64,000 nucleotides of DNA. Source: Saprospiraceae bacterium (GTDB lineage Bacteria; Bacteroidota; Bacteroidia; Chitinophagales; Saprospiraceae). The notes below the pieces were generated by a model that worked only from the letters and a program-made list of their open reading frames with translations, was not told the DNA's origin and did not search any database. A program made the position numbers and the translations under genes. Where the stretch lies: positions 1 through 64,000 of the forward strand of contig JAHCHX010000006.1 of the NCBI GenBank assembly GCA_026129545.1, in the 5' to 3' direction. How positions within the stretch are numbered: the stretch's first letter is position 1; the number at the start of each line of letters is the position of its first letter. Positions 43,791 to 52,064 of this stretch are shown one piece after another.

Positions 43791-44759
43791 ATGCCTACCA
43801 ATAAGCATGCTTCTTTTCGATACAGAGTACTCAACGTGTGTTTCCGCAGGCCTCGTCGCTGGACGCTTGACGAGCTCGTCGCGGAAGTAAGTTCATGTTT
43901 GCACGAAGACTTTGGCACTTTGAATGGAGTCAGCAAGCGTACCGTTCAGTACGACATCAATTTGATGAAAAGCAGCCCTCCGCGTGGGTTTGATGCCCCT
44001 ATCGTTTGTGAGGGAGGCAAATACACTTACGCGGACAGGAGCTTTTCCATCGAGCAGCGACCGCTGACGGAAAAGGATGTCATGGCCATCAAGGAGGCGC
44101 TGGCATTGTTGCGCCAGTTTAGTGGCTTACCGCATTTCAAATCGTTGATGGAGTCACTCCATAGGCTGGAAGGGAGGACGCAGTACCCTGACCATTCGGT
44201 GATACAATTTGAGACCAACGACCAAGTGGCTGGCACCAAGTGGCTGGGGGGGCTTTACGATGCCATACTCTCAAAAACAGTTTTGGAAATCGGTTATCAG
44301 CCATTCAATGTGGATGAACCTTATCAATTGGTGTTTCACCCATATCATTTGCGCGAATATCGAAACCGTTGGTTTGTTTTTGGATGGCATGATGCGCTCA
44401 AGACGATTCACACGCTGGCTTTGGATAGAATCATTGGTATCTCAAAATCCACAAAACGGTATCATTTCAATGGCGAATTTCATCCCCACGAGTATTTCAG
44501 AGACTTAATCGGCGTGACGAAACCGGAAGAAGGGGTTCCGGTGGAGGTAGTGTTCCGCGTCACTCGGTTGTTGTCAAAATACCTTGAGACAAAGCCGTTG
44601 CACCACTCGCAAACGTACAGAGGTGAGGAAAACGGGGAGATGGAATTTTCGATAAAAGTGATACCGAATTATGAGATGTATTCCGAGTTGGCTCGCTTCG
44701 GGAAATCCCTAGGGGTGGTGGCCCCTGAGGAAGTAAGGCAGTGCTTGCTCGAATTTTAG
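43791..44759 (+). CDS. WYL-domain transcriptional regulator
   Basis: 322 aa from 43791 (MPTNKHASFRYRVLNVCFRRPRRWTLDELV); the upstream in-frame ATG at 43707 reads through a promoter-like CTATTTGCAC. An N-terminal winged helix (residues ~1-85, with VSKRTVQYDINLMK as recognition helix), a WYL domain around EIGYQPFNVDEPYQLVFHPYHLREYRNRWFVFGWHD (~165-245), and a WCX C-terminal extension. WYL regulators next to type III/other CRISPR loci bind nucleotides or nucleic acid and control cas expression. It is divergent from cas6, with a ~195-bp shared control region. Confidence 0.93.
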   Translation: MPTNKHASFRYRVLNVCFRRPRRWTLDELVAEVSSCLHEDFGTLNGVSKRTVQYDINLMKSSPPRGFDAPIVCEGGKYTYADRSFSIEQRPLTEKDVMAIKEALALLRQFSGLPHFKSLMESLHRLEGRTQYPDHSVIQFETNDQVAGTKWLGGLYDAILSKTVLEIGYQPFNVDEPYQLVFHPYHLREYRNRWFVFGWHDALKTIHTLALDRIIGISKSTKRYHFNGEFHPHEYFRDLIGVTKPEEGVPVEVVFRVTRLLSKYLETKPLHHSQTYRGEENGEMEFSIKVIPNYEMYSELARFGKSLGVVAPEEVRQCLLEF

Positions 44760-44773
44760 CGCATCTCACAAAA

Positions 44774-44808
44774 GTTGGGGCAACCCGTATTGACGGGATT
44801 GCCCCAAC
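44774..44808. terminator. bidirectional hairpin between convergent genes
   Basis: GTTGGGGCAACCCGT, loop ATTG, and ACGGGATTGCCCCAAC: a 15-bp stem with one bulge, between the WYL gene and the subtilisin gene. No long T-run, but position and symmetry fit a shared terminator. Confidence 0.7.
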
Positions 44809-44831
44809 AAGTATATCCTCGCCCCCCTGCT

Positions 44832-46874
44832 CTACTTCTTCCGCACACGCACCGACACCCCTATCACCGTCTTGCCTGTTTTCTTGTCGGTGCCGCACCA
44901 AGCGCCGTTTTTGGCGGTGACGGGGGTCGGGGTGTCCTGCAATTGGGCGCTGTATTCCACCTCGTAGTTTTTGGCGGCGGGGCCTTCCAGCTCGATGGTG
45001 AACCCAATGATGCGCTGCCGCGCATTGGCCGTGCCGACTATGGCTCCCTCGACAGTGCTTTCCACGGTGCCGAGACTGGGCACGTTGATTTTGTATTTGA
45101 TGGACAACCCTTTGACAGCTGGCTTCAGGCGGAGGCTTAGGCCCAGCACCTTTCTGGCTGGGGAGAGCTCGCTGCCCGTCAATTTCCCTGCAGGTTGCAG
45201 TGCCATTTCTCCGACGGTAGCAAAACGCACAGTGCCTTCCACATTGGGGCCATCGTCGGCTTTTTGAGCGGCCTCGGCAGCGTTTTTGACGGCCAAGCCA
45301 GCATCAACGCGACCGTAGCCGTACCAGATGCTGTGGCCTTTCGCGTTGTATTCTCCGCCTGCTTCGTCAATGCGCTGGCACGAACGCCGCAGCATTTCCT
45401 TCGCTTCTTTTTGGGTGAGGTTCGGATTGACAGAAAGCATGAGCGCCACGGTGCCGGCAGCGCCGGGGCAAGCGCCGGAGGTGCCACCAAAAGTGTTGGT
45501 GTAGTCGGTTGGGTCATAGCCGTCGGCTTGGAGCCTATCGGTGGTGCGCAGCCCTTGACTGATGGGGGCGGGGTGCTGGAATGGCTTGTAGCCAAAATCG
45601 CCACTGGGGAAGCAGACCCACACCGCGTCGCCAAAATCGCTGTACACGCTGCGACGGCCAGTATCGTTGCAGGCAGCTACGGCGATGACTCCGGGATAGC
45701 TAGCGTAGCCGTCATTTTTGACATCTTCGTTGCCATTGCCAGCGGCGAACAGTATGACGCACCCTTTGCCGCCGCGCCCTTTGGTGAGCGCGTAATCGAG
45801 CGCAAGGCGGGTGCTGTCGGGCAGCATGGTCATGCGATTGTGCACGGGGTCGCCCGGGTTCCACCACTCGCCGTCGGTAGGGCCCCAAGAGCAGGAAATG
45901 ACATCGGCTCCCTTGTCGGCAGCCCACACGAAAGCATTGGCTTCGGCCATGCTGCCCAGACCGCTTCGCAGGCGGATGGGCATGAGCCGGGCTTCAGGGG
46001 CGACACCGGAGGCACCGCCATTGAGGCCTGCGGCGCAGGCCATGCCAGCGCAGGGTGTGCCGTGATTGTCGTCTCTCAATTTGGGGCGCGGGTTGTTGCT
46101 GTTTTCGGTGGCGTCATAAGGGTGGACGATGCGCCCGGCGAACTCGGGGTGTTCGATGTCCACGCCATCGTCAATGACGGCGATGGTGATGCCTTGCCCC
46201 CGGGTTTGTTGCCATGCGGTTTGGATATTGACGTGGGCATCCACGGTCTTTCCGGCGATGGTGGTTTTGGCCAAATGCCATTGCAAGGGGTGTATGCCTT
46301 TGAAGCGGCGCTCCTGCACGAGTTCGGGATGGCAGTATTCGACTTCTTTTTCTTTCAGCAAATTGTCGGCGATTTCAAAAACCTTAAGCCCGGTGCCTTC
46401 CTCTGCTTCCACGAAGTAGGAGTTGGGGGCAAAAGGGAGTTTGCTTTTGATTTTCAATTTGTATTTTTTCAACAAGGCGAGGCAGTTTTTCTCCGCTACG
46501 TCGTCGTTGAATTTGACAAAGAAGTTTTCGGTGTAGAGCATGACCTCACCGCTTTCGGCATCTTGCAGCACCCGCCCGGCAAAGCGGATGTCGTCCTCTT
46601 CCTTGAGCGCGGCGCGAGTCTCGTCGCGCAGGCTGACGGTGGACTGCATGGACTCAAGTCCCTCGCCATCGGTGGGGGCGACGCGGCGCACGGTGACTCC
46701 TGCTTCTGGGAATGAGGTGACTTCGGTGGTTTGGGCTACCAACTCTCGGCTGGATCGGCTCATTTGCACGTCTTCAAGGTCTTTGTTGTCTTTGGTGCGA
46801 ATGGCCACCATGTCGGGGCTTTCGATGAGTTTGACGGTCTTGCCTTTTTTGCCGCCGTATTTGACTTTGTACAT
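44832..46874 (-). CDS. subtilisin-like serine protease (S8) without classical signal peptide
   Basis: 680 aa. An N-terminal ~190-residue prodomain-like region precedes the peptidase. The catalytic triad is D235 (IAVIDDGVD), H271 (DDNHGTPCAGM) and S466 (FGGTSGACPGAAG), with the oxyanion Asn in AAGNGNE. The C-terminal ~150 residues form two beta-rich modules (SLRLKPAVKGLSIKYKI; GAWCGTDKKTGKTVIGVSVRVRKK). No signal sequence is seen, which is unusual for an S8 enzyme. Downstream in a cluster with a peptidoglycan-binding protein and two coiled-coil envelope proteins; the 161-bp gap ahead may hold its own promoter. Confidence 0.92.
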   Translation of the reverse strand: MYKVKYGGKKGKTVKLIESPDMVAIRTKDNKDLEDVQMSRSSRELVAQTTEVTSFPEAGVTVRRVAPTDGEGLESMQSTVSLRDETRAALKEEDDIRFAGRVLQDAESGEVMLYTENFFVKFNDDVAEKNCLALLKKYKLKIKSKLPFAPNSYFVEAEEGTGLKVFEIADNLLKEKEVEYCHPELVQERRFKGIHPLQWHLAKTTIAGKTVDAHVNIQTAWQQTRGQGITIAVIDDGVDIEHPEFAGRIVHPYDATENSNNPRPKLRDDNHGTPCAGMACAAGLNGGASGVAPEARLMPIRLRSGLGSMAEANAFVWAADKGADVISCSWGPTDGEWWNPGDPVHNRMTMLPDSTRLALDYALTKGRGGKGCVILFAAGNGNEDVKNDGYASYPGVIAVAACNDTGRRSVYSDFGDAVWVCFPSGDFGYKPFQHPAPISQGLRTTDRLQADGYDPTDYTNTFGGTSGACPGAAGTVALMLSVNPNLTQKEAKEMLRRSCQRIDEAGGEYNAKGHSIWYGYGRVDAGLAVKNAAEAAQKADDGPNVEGTVRFATVGEMALQPAGKLTGSELSPARKVLGLSLRLKPAVKGLSIKYKINVPSLGTVESTVEGAIVGTANARQRIIGFTIELEGPAAKNYEVEYSAQLQDTPTPVTAKNGAWCGTDKKTGKTVIGVSVRVRKK

Positions 46875-47035
46875 AAGTGTAGGACGGTTGTTGGTACGCG
46901 ATATTGGTCGGTACGCGGTTTAGGAAAACGGGTTGACGAGGGGCTGGACGCGGAGGTTGCAATTCACTCAAATGGTTTTTTGCGACGTGATGTTTGGGGG
47001 TGCAAAGGCCAATTGGTGGCAACGACCATGCCTTT

Positions 47036-48013
47036 TTATTTCAGGAGCGGGTCGTCGCCAGCTAGCACGGTAGTGATGAAGTAGTATCCTTTGTTCATCT
47101 GGTAGCGGAAGTCTTTGCGGACGGTGTTGAGAAACTGCAAGTGTTCGCTGTACACTTGCCCGACGAGGCATCCGGCGCTGTATTTTCCGACCAATTGCGG
47201 GGTGAAATTGGGGCTGGTGGAGTGTTGGTTGATGCCGAACCAATCGCCCACATCAATGGGGTCTACTTTGTTGCGGGTGCCGCTTTTGTCAATATCGCGA
47301 TGGACGCGCACTTCCCCGCGCTGCACGAGCGCGGGTTGCTCGCCTTGGTGGAGGCCGTCGGTCCATGCCTTGTATTGGCCGAAGGCGATGCGGGCTGCGC
47401 CTTGTGGGTTCAGGGGATTGACGGTGTAGAATTTGCCCGGCTCGGTGGTGCCTTGGTGGTTGATGAGGATTTCGGGCTTGCCGCCCGGACGGATGCGGAT
47501 AACGATGCGGCGGTCGTTCCATTGGTCGAAGGCATCGTCGTTTTCGGTGCCGTCGGCGTTCATGCCTTCCACATACACGATGTTGTAGGCGTGTGGGCTG
47601 CGGGCTATCCAGAAGCCTTTGTCGCGCATGCAACGGAGGATGCGTCGGGCGAGGCGGGTTTGTCCTTTGTCGAAGGGGTGATTGCCGAAAGCAACGGGCA
47701 AAAAGGTGTCGGGTTGGGCTGCCACGAGGGCCTTGAGCAGGTTGATGGACAGGAGTTTGTCCACATACTCCAAGTTGGCCAAGCGGCAAAACTCGAAGAT
47801 GGCGTTGCGGGTCATGGGGCCGATGCTTCCGTCGGCTTTGGACACGGGGCCGAAGGGTTTGTTTTTATCGCCTTTGATGGCGGGGTCGAGGATGCCGAGG
47901 TCGCAAAGCCGGGTTTGGAGTTCGATGGCGGCGGCTTTGTTGGCGGGCAGGTTCAGCTCGTCAGTCGTGACGGGTTGGTAGTTGTCAATGAGTTGTTGAA
48001 GGGATTTTATCAT
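47036..48013 (-). CDS. peptidoglycan-binding-domain protein, possible cell-wall hydrolase
   Basis: 325 aa. The N-terminal ~90 residues resemble PG_binding_1 (LQTRLCDLGILDPAIKG ... ADGSIGPMTRNAIFEFC). The remainder has KGFWIARSPHAYNIVYVEGMNADG, a GQYKAWTDGLHQ region and YSAGCLVGQVY, which recalls catalytic His/Cys motifs of YkuD-like or other amidase folds but is not assignable. No signal peptide. A phage-lysin-like or toxin-like protein is possible. Linked to the downstream subtilisin and to two upstream coiled-coil genes (19-bp gap). Confidence 0.65.
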   Translation of the reverse strand: MIKSLQQLIDNYQPVTTDELNLPANKAAAIELQTRLCDLGILDPAIKGDKNKPFGPVSKADGSIGPMTRNAIFEFCRLANLEYVDKLLSINLLKALVAAQPDTFLPVAFGNHPFDKGQTRLARRILRCMRDKGFWIARSPHAYNIVYVEGMNADGTENDDAFDQWNDRRIVIRIRPGGKPEILINHQGTTEPGKFYTVNPLNPQGAARIAFGQYKAWTDGLHQGEQPALVQRGEVRVHRDIDKSGTRNKVDPIDVGDWFGINQHSTSPNFTPQLVGKYSAGCLVGQVYSEHLQFLNTVRKDFRYQMNKGYYFITTVLAGDDPLLK

Positions 48014-48032
48014 AATTGTCTGGTTTGTGTGT

Positions 48033-48587
48033 TCAGTTGAGTACTACGCCGAGCAACACGCCCAATCCGAAGCCGATGCCGCCGCCGAGTATGGTAGCCC
48101 AAACGCTTTTTGCGGTGCGCATCTTGTTGCAGTCTTTGGCTAATTGTCGGGTCTCGTCCAATTGTTGGTTAAGTCCCATGATGGAGCGGTTGAGCAGCAT
48201 ATTGGTCGAATCGCAGAGGCCGATGTGGCGCTGGTGGACGGAGACGATGTCGTTGAGTTTTCGGCTTTCGAGCGTGGAGAGGGTGTCGCGGTAGCGCAGG
48301 AGTTGGTTTTCTTCTTTGACGCGCACGAGCAGTTGGTCTTTTGCATTGAACGTGTTCACGGTGCTGCGCACGCTTTCTTCGGGCAGGAGCATGATGGGGT
48401 AGCTGCTTTCGCGGAGCATTTGCGCGGTTTTTTGGAGCTCGGCACCGGAGTTGATGATGATGCCGTGCATCAGTGGCAGCGGTCTGCCATCATCCATGAG
48501 TTGGAGGGAATCGGGTTTTTGCGCGGCGACATGGCAGACGATGAAGCTCGACAGCGCAAGCATGGTCGCTTTCAAGAGTTGTTTCAT
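48033..48587 (-). CDS. exported coiled-coil protein with C-terminal membrane anchor
   Basis: 184 aa from 48587 (MKQLLKATMLALSSFIVCHVAAQ, a signal peptide). A coiled-coil centre (KEENQLLRYRDTLSTLESRKLNDIVSV ... LNQQLDETRQLAKDCNKM) precedes a Gly-rich C-terminal membrane segment (ILGGGIGFGLGVLLGVVLN). No known family. Its gene is packed 19 bp before the peptidoglycan-binding gene. Confidence 0.72.
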   Translation of the reverse strand: MKQLLKATMLALSSFIVCHVAAQKPDSLQLMDDGRPLPLMHGIIINSGAELQKTAQMLRESSYPIMLLPEESVRSTVNTFNAKDQLLVRVKEENQLLRYRDTLSTLESRKLNDIVSVHQRHIGLCDSTNMLLNRSIMGLNQQLDETRQLAKDCNKMRTAKSVWATILGGGIGFGLGVLLGVVLN

Positions 48588-48670
48588 GATGTGGCTGGTT
48601 TTTGAATGAAAGGATGGTGGATGTGCGTTAGTTCGGTGGAAATCCGTGTTTCGGCAAAATGCCGCCATGC

Positions 48671-49060
48671 TTATTGTCCTTGAGTCGTGGCGGGGTCGAG
48701 TTCCAACCTGCGGTGTTTCAGCACATCTTTGAGGGTCTCGATTTGGATGGCCAGCTCGTCGTGGGCTTTCTGCACTTTGCTTCTGGCTCCTTGCAACTGT
48801 TTGGTGTTGAGTTCTTTTTGTTGCAATATGCTGTCCAGTTCCTCATAGAGTTGGGCGGTTTCCGCCAGCAAGGCTTGCTTGCGCTCGAGGTAGTTCTGGT
48901 TGGTGGCGGCCACTTCGGCCATGATGCGTTTTTGTTCTTCGTGGATGGCTTTGAGTTCGGCTTTCATGGCGCGTTGGCGGTGGATTTCACCGCCGACAAA
49001 TGCCCCGGCGAACAGTAGCGACACGCACAAGGCAACGAAACTGATGGCGTTTTTACCCAT
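48671..49060 (-). CDS. membrane-anchored coiled-coil protein
   Basis: 129 aa from 49060 (MGKNAISFVALCVSLLFAGAFVGGEIHRQR): one N-terminal membrane helix followed by ~90 residues of continuous coiled coil (MKAELKAIHEEQKRIMAEVAATNQNYLERKQALLAE ...). Function unknown. First gene of the four-gene cluster with the protease; the cluster may build an envelope-spanning assembly. Confidence 0.72.
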   Translation of the reverse strand: MGKNAISFVALCVSLLFAGAFVGGEIHRQRAMKAELKAIHEEQKRIMAEVAATNQNYLERKQALLAETAQLYEELDSILQQKELNTKQLQGARSKVQKAHDELAIQIETLKDVLKHRRLELDPATTQGQ

Positions 49061-49373
49061 GTTGTTTTCAGATTTGAGTGAGTGGATGTGGGTGTGGGAT
49101 TGAGGCCGCAAGTTGGGGCAAATTGGTGGTTTTAAAAAATGGTAAATAGCGGCGTGGGTGTTTTTCGAGGAGGAGAACAACAACTTTTTTTGTAGTGTCT
49201 GATTTGTGCGCTTGGCTCAATTCTTGCCAAACGCGATTGTCCGAATGAAGGGTTGTCAGTCCGTCGCAGTGCGCAATTCGGTTACCTTTGCGTCGTTATG
49301 GCGGCTCTTTGAAGTCCTTTATTCGCTCACTTGGTTTTTTGTCAACAAACACGGGAAATCTGCTTGAAAATTT
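49061..49373. promoter_or_regulatory. divergent intergenic region, -7 box TACCTTTG at 49283-49290
   Basis: 313 bp between divergent gene groups. The exact TACCTTTG box points to the plus-strand sugar-nucleotide genes, giving a ~75-nt leader. No gene is seen in the region. Confidence 0.6.
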
Positions 49374-50339
49374 ATGTCTAAAAAACGCGTACTCATCGCC
49401 GGCGCTGCCGGTTTCATCGGCTCGCACCTCTGCGACCGCTTCCTCGCCGAAGGCTATCAGGTCATCGGCATGGACAACCTCCTCACTGGCGACCTCGCCA
49501 ATATCGAGCATCTTTTCAAGGAAAAAGATTTTGAGTATTATCACCACGACATCACGAAATTCGTCCATGTGCCGGGTCGGTTGGATTACATCATGCACTT
49601 TGCCTCGCCTGCAAGCCCCATTGATTATTTGCAAATGCCCATTCAGACCTTGAAGGTGGGCGCGCATGGCACGCACAATTTGCTCGGCTTGGCCAAAGAA
49701 AAAAAGGCGCGGATTCTGGTGGCTTCCACATCGGAGGTGTACGGCGACCCGCTGGTGCACCCGCAGGTAGAGGAATACTGGGGCAACGTGAACCCCGTCG
49801 GGCCGCGCGGCGTCTATGATGAGGCCAAGCGATTCCTTGAGGCGATTACGATGGCCTATCACAATTATCACGGCGTGGAAACGCGCATCGTGCGCATTTT
49901 CAACACCTACGGCCCGCGAATGCGGGTGAACGACGGTCGCGTGTTGCCCGCTTTTTTTGCGCAAGCGATTCGCGGCGAAGGGCTGACCGTATTTGGCGAC
50001 GGCTCGCAGACCCGCTCTTTTTGCTATGTGGACGACCTCGTGGAAGGGATGTACCGCTTGCTTTTGAGCGACTACCATTTGCCAGTCAACATCGGCAATC
50101 CGTCGGAAATCACGGTGATGCAGTTCGCCCACGAGATTCTCGAACTCGTGCAAAACCCGAAAGCCTACATTGACTACCGCCCACTCCCGGTGGACGACCC
50201 CAAGCAACGCCGCCCCGACATCACCAAGGCTCGCACCATTCTGGATTGGGAGCCGAAGTTCGACCGAGCCAAGGGCTTGAAATTGACGTACGAGTATTTC
50301 AAAAAAGTGGTAAGGGTGGAAGCGGCGATGGCGCAGTAG
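49374..50339 (+). CDS. UDP-glucuronate decarboxylase (UXS-type SDR)
   Basis: 321 aa. Extended SDR with the NAD loop GAAGFIGSHL (residues 10-19), the Ser/Thr of ASTSEVYGDP, and the catalytic YxxxK as YDEAK (VYDEAKRFLEA). The DDLVEG and RRPDITKA segments are typical of UDP-glucuronic acid decarboxylases, which convert UDP-GlcA to UDP-xylose for polysaccharide synthesis. Followed 90 bp later by rfbB on the same strand. Confidence 0.9.
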   Translation: MSKKRVLIAGAAGFIGSHLCDRFLAEGYQVIGMDNLLTGDLANIEHLFKEKDFEYYHHDITKFVHVPGRLDYIMHFASPASPIDYLQMPIQTLKVGAHGTHNLLGLAKEKKARILVASTSEVYGDPLVHPQVEEYWGNVNPVGPRGVYDEAKRFLEAITMAYHNYHGVETRIVRIFNTYGPRMRVNDGRVLPAFFAQAIRGEGLTVFGDGSQTRSFCYVDDLVEGMYRLLLSDYHLPVNIGNPSEITVMQFAHEILELVQNPKAYIDYRPLPVDDPKQRRPDITKARTILDWEPKFDRAKGLKLTYEYFKKVVRVEAAMAQ

Positions 50340-50429
50340 GGGGTGATGATTCGTGTTTTTCAATTTTGAGGCGATTGTTCTTCCTTTCAAAAAGAAAGGA
50401 GCATTCTTTGTAATGACGAAATAACGAAA

Positions 50430-51521
50430 ATGACGAAAACAATTAACAATCAACAATCAACAATTCTCATCACCGGCGGCGCGGGCTTCATCGGTTCGCA
50501 CGTCGTCCGGCATTTTGCTCAAAAATATCCGCAGCGCAAAATCGTCAACCTCGACGCGCTCACTTATGCGGGCAATCTGGAAAACCTGCGTGACGTGGAG
50601 CCGTTGCCCAATTATTTTTTTGAAAAAGGCGACATCCGCGACGCGGTTTTTTTGAAAAATCTTTTTGAAAAACACCAGCCCGATAGCGTCATTCACCTCG
50701 CCGCCGAAAGTCATGTGGACCGCTCCATCACCAACCCGTTGGCTTTTGTGGAAACCAACGTGCTCGGCACGGTGACGCTGCTGAACGCTGCCCGCGATAG
50801 TTGGGCGCGGGGCAGCTCCTCGCGCCAGCCTGATTTTGAAGGCAAGCGTTTTTATCACGTCAGCACCGACGAGGTATATGGCTCTTTGGGCGAAGAAGGT
50901 TATTTCACGGAAGAGACTCGCTACGACCCGCGCTCGCCTTATTCGGCTTCGAAGGCCGCGAGCGACCATTTTGTGCGGGCTTATTTTCACACCTATGGCT
51001 TGCCGGTGGTGCTGTCCAATTGCAGCAACAACTATGGCCCCAATCATTTCCCGGAAAAATTGATTCCGCTGGTCATCAACAACATCCGACAGGGGAAGCC
51101 GCTGCCCGTCTATGGCGATGGCCAATATACTCGCGACTGGCTTTGGGTAAAAGACCACGCGGCCGCCATTGACACGATTTTCCATCAAGGCCTCGACGGA
51201 GAGACCTATAATATAGGCGGAAACAACGAGTGGAAGAACATTGACCTCGTACGGAAACTTTGCGACATCATGGACGAGCTGCTCGGCCAGCCCATCGGCA
51301 CCTCGCAGTCGCTCATCACTTTTGTGAAAGACCGCCCCGGTCACGACCGCCGCTATGCGATTGATGCGTCGAAACTGAAAAATGAGCTGGGTTGGGAACC
51401 GACCGTCAAATCGGAAGAGGGTTTCCGCGAAACGGCAAAGTGGTATTTGGAAAACGAGGCTTGGCTGTCGCACGTCCTTTCGGGGGAATATCAGCGGTAT
51501 TACGAGCAGCAATATCGGTAG
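50430..51521 (+). CDS. rfbB: dTDP-glucose 4,6-dehydratase
   Basis: 363 aa. N-terminal NAD loop GGAGFIGSHV, the DALTYAGNL segment, HLAAESHVDRSI, HVSTDEVYGSLG with the active-site TDE triad, and YSASKAASDH (YxxxK). All catalytic residues are in place. It makes dTDP-4-keto-6-deoxyglucose, the precursor of rhamnose and related sugars. The other rml genes are not in the window. An insert around ARGSSSRQPDFEGKR is slightly longer than in enterobacterial RfbB. Confidence 0.96.
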   Translation: MTKTINNQQSTILITGGAGFIGSHVVRHFAQKYPQRKIVNLDALTYAGNLENLRDVEPLPNYFFEKGDIRDAVFLKNLFEKHQPDSVIHLAAESHVDRSITNPLAFVETNVLGTVTLLNAARDSWARGSSSRQPDFEGKRFYHVSTDEVYGSLGEEGYFTEETRYDPRSPYSASKAASDHFVRAYFHTYGLPVVLSNCSNNYGPNHFPEKLIPLVINNIRQGKPLPVYGDGQYTRDWLWVKDHAAAIDTIFHQGLDGETYNIGGNNEWKNIDLVRKLCDIMDELLGQPIGTSQSLITFVKDRPGHDRRYAIDASKLKNELGWEPTVKSEEGFRETAKWYLENEAWLSHVLSGEYQRYYEQQYR

Positions 51522-52064
51522 GGGGGAATCTGGGATTTTGGGAACCGGGGATTTGTTGGTTTGGAGAATCGAATGGAGAATGTTCAGAACCCTGCGCCCT
51601 TCGTGCCTCTGTGTTTTCTATTGTCTCCGTTGGGATGACAGAGTATTGTGAGCAATCTCCTTGCCTCCTTGAACAGCGGTTCCCCAAATCAACAACTCAA
51701 TAGACTTGTCGCGGTGGAGGGCTTTCCCTTCGCCAAAGGCCTCCACCGCGACAAGTCTAATAAAGCCAGCGACCAAAATAGGAGGCTGCGTCGGGGACAC
51801 TCGGCGCAGCCTTTTTTGCGGACAGCACTTTCTGACCCACTATCATCCCTGTCTTTTTGTCGCCTGCTTTTTGTCCATCCCTGCCAAAACCGCCTTATTT
51901 TTTCGATGGCAAATTATTTGACTATTGGTGATGACCCATAGAATCAGCACTTTTGCTGTCAGTTTGACACAAATCAATTTTTGCCCACATTCTTTCGGCC
52001 AAACACTGAAAGTTTGCGTTTAGATACTCATCCTAATCTTTCAACTCCTAGGCCGTTCTACCGT
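51522..52064. other. intergenic region with a large palindrome, no gene supported
   Basis: Between rfbB and lon. Contains the 59-bp hairpin at 51701-51759; the remaining sequence has no convincing coding region. Confidence 0.5.
51701..51759. repeat. perfect 20-bp-arm palindrome, copy 1
   Basis: Arms TAGACTTGTCGCGGTGGAGG (51701-51720) and its exact complement (51740-51759), with a 19-bp loop containing GCTTTCCCTTCGCCAAAGG. A related copy is at 58374-58537. Confidence 0.9.

Noticed and set aside
45195..46715. 506-aa open frame antisense to the subtilisin gene
   Set aside because: Shadow frame; the sense strand has an intact catalytic triad.
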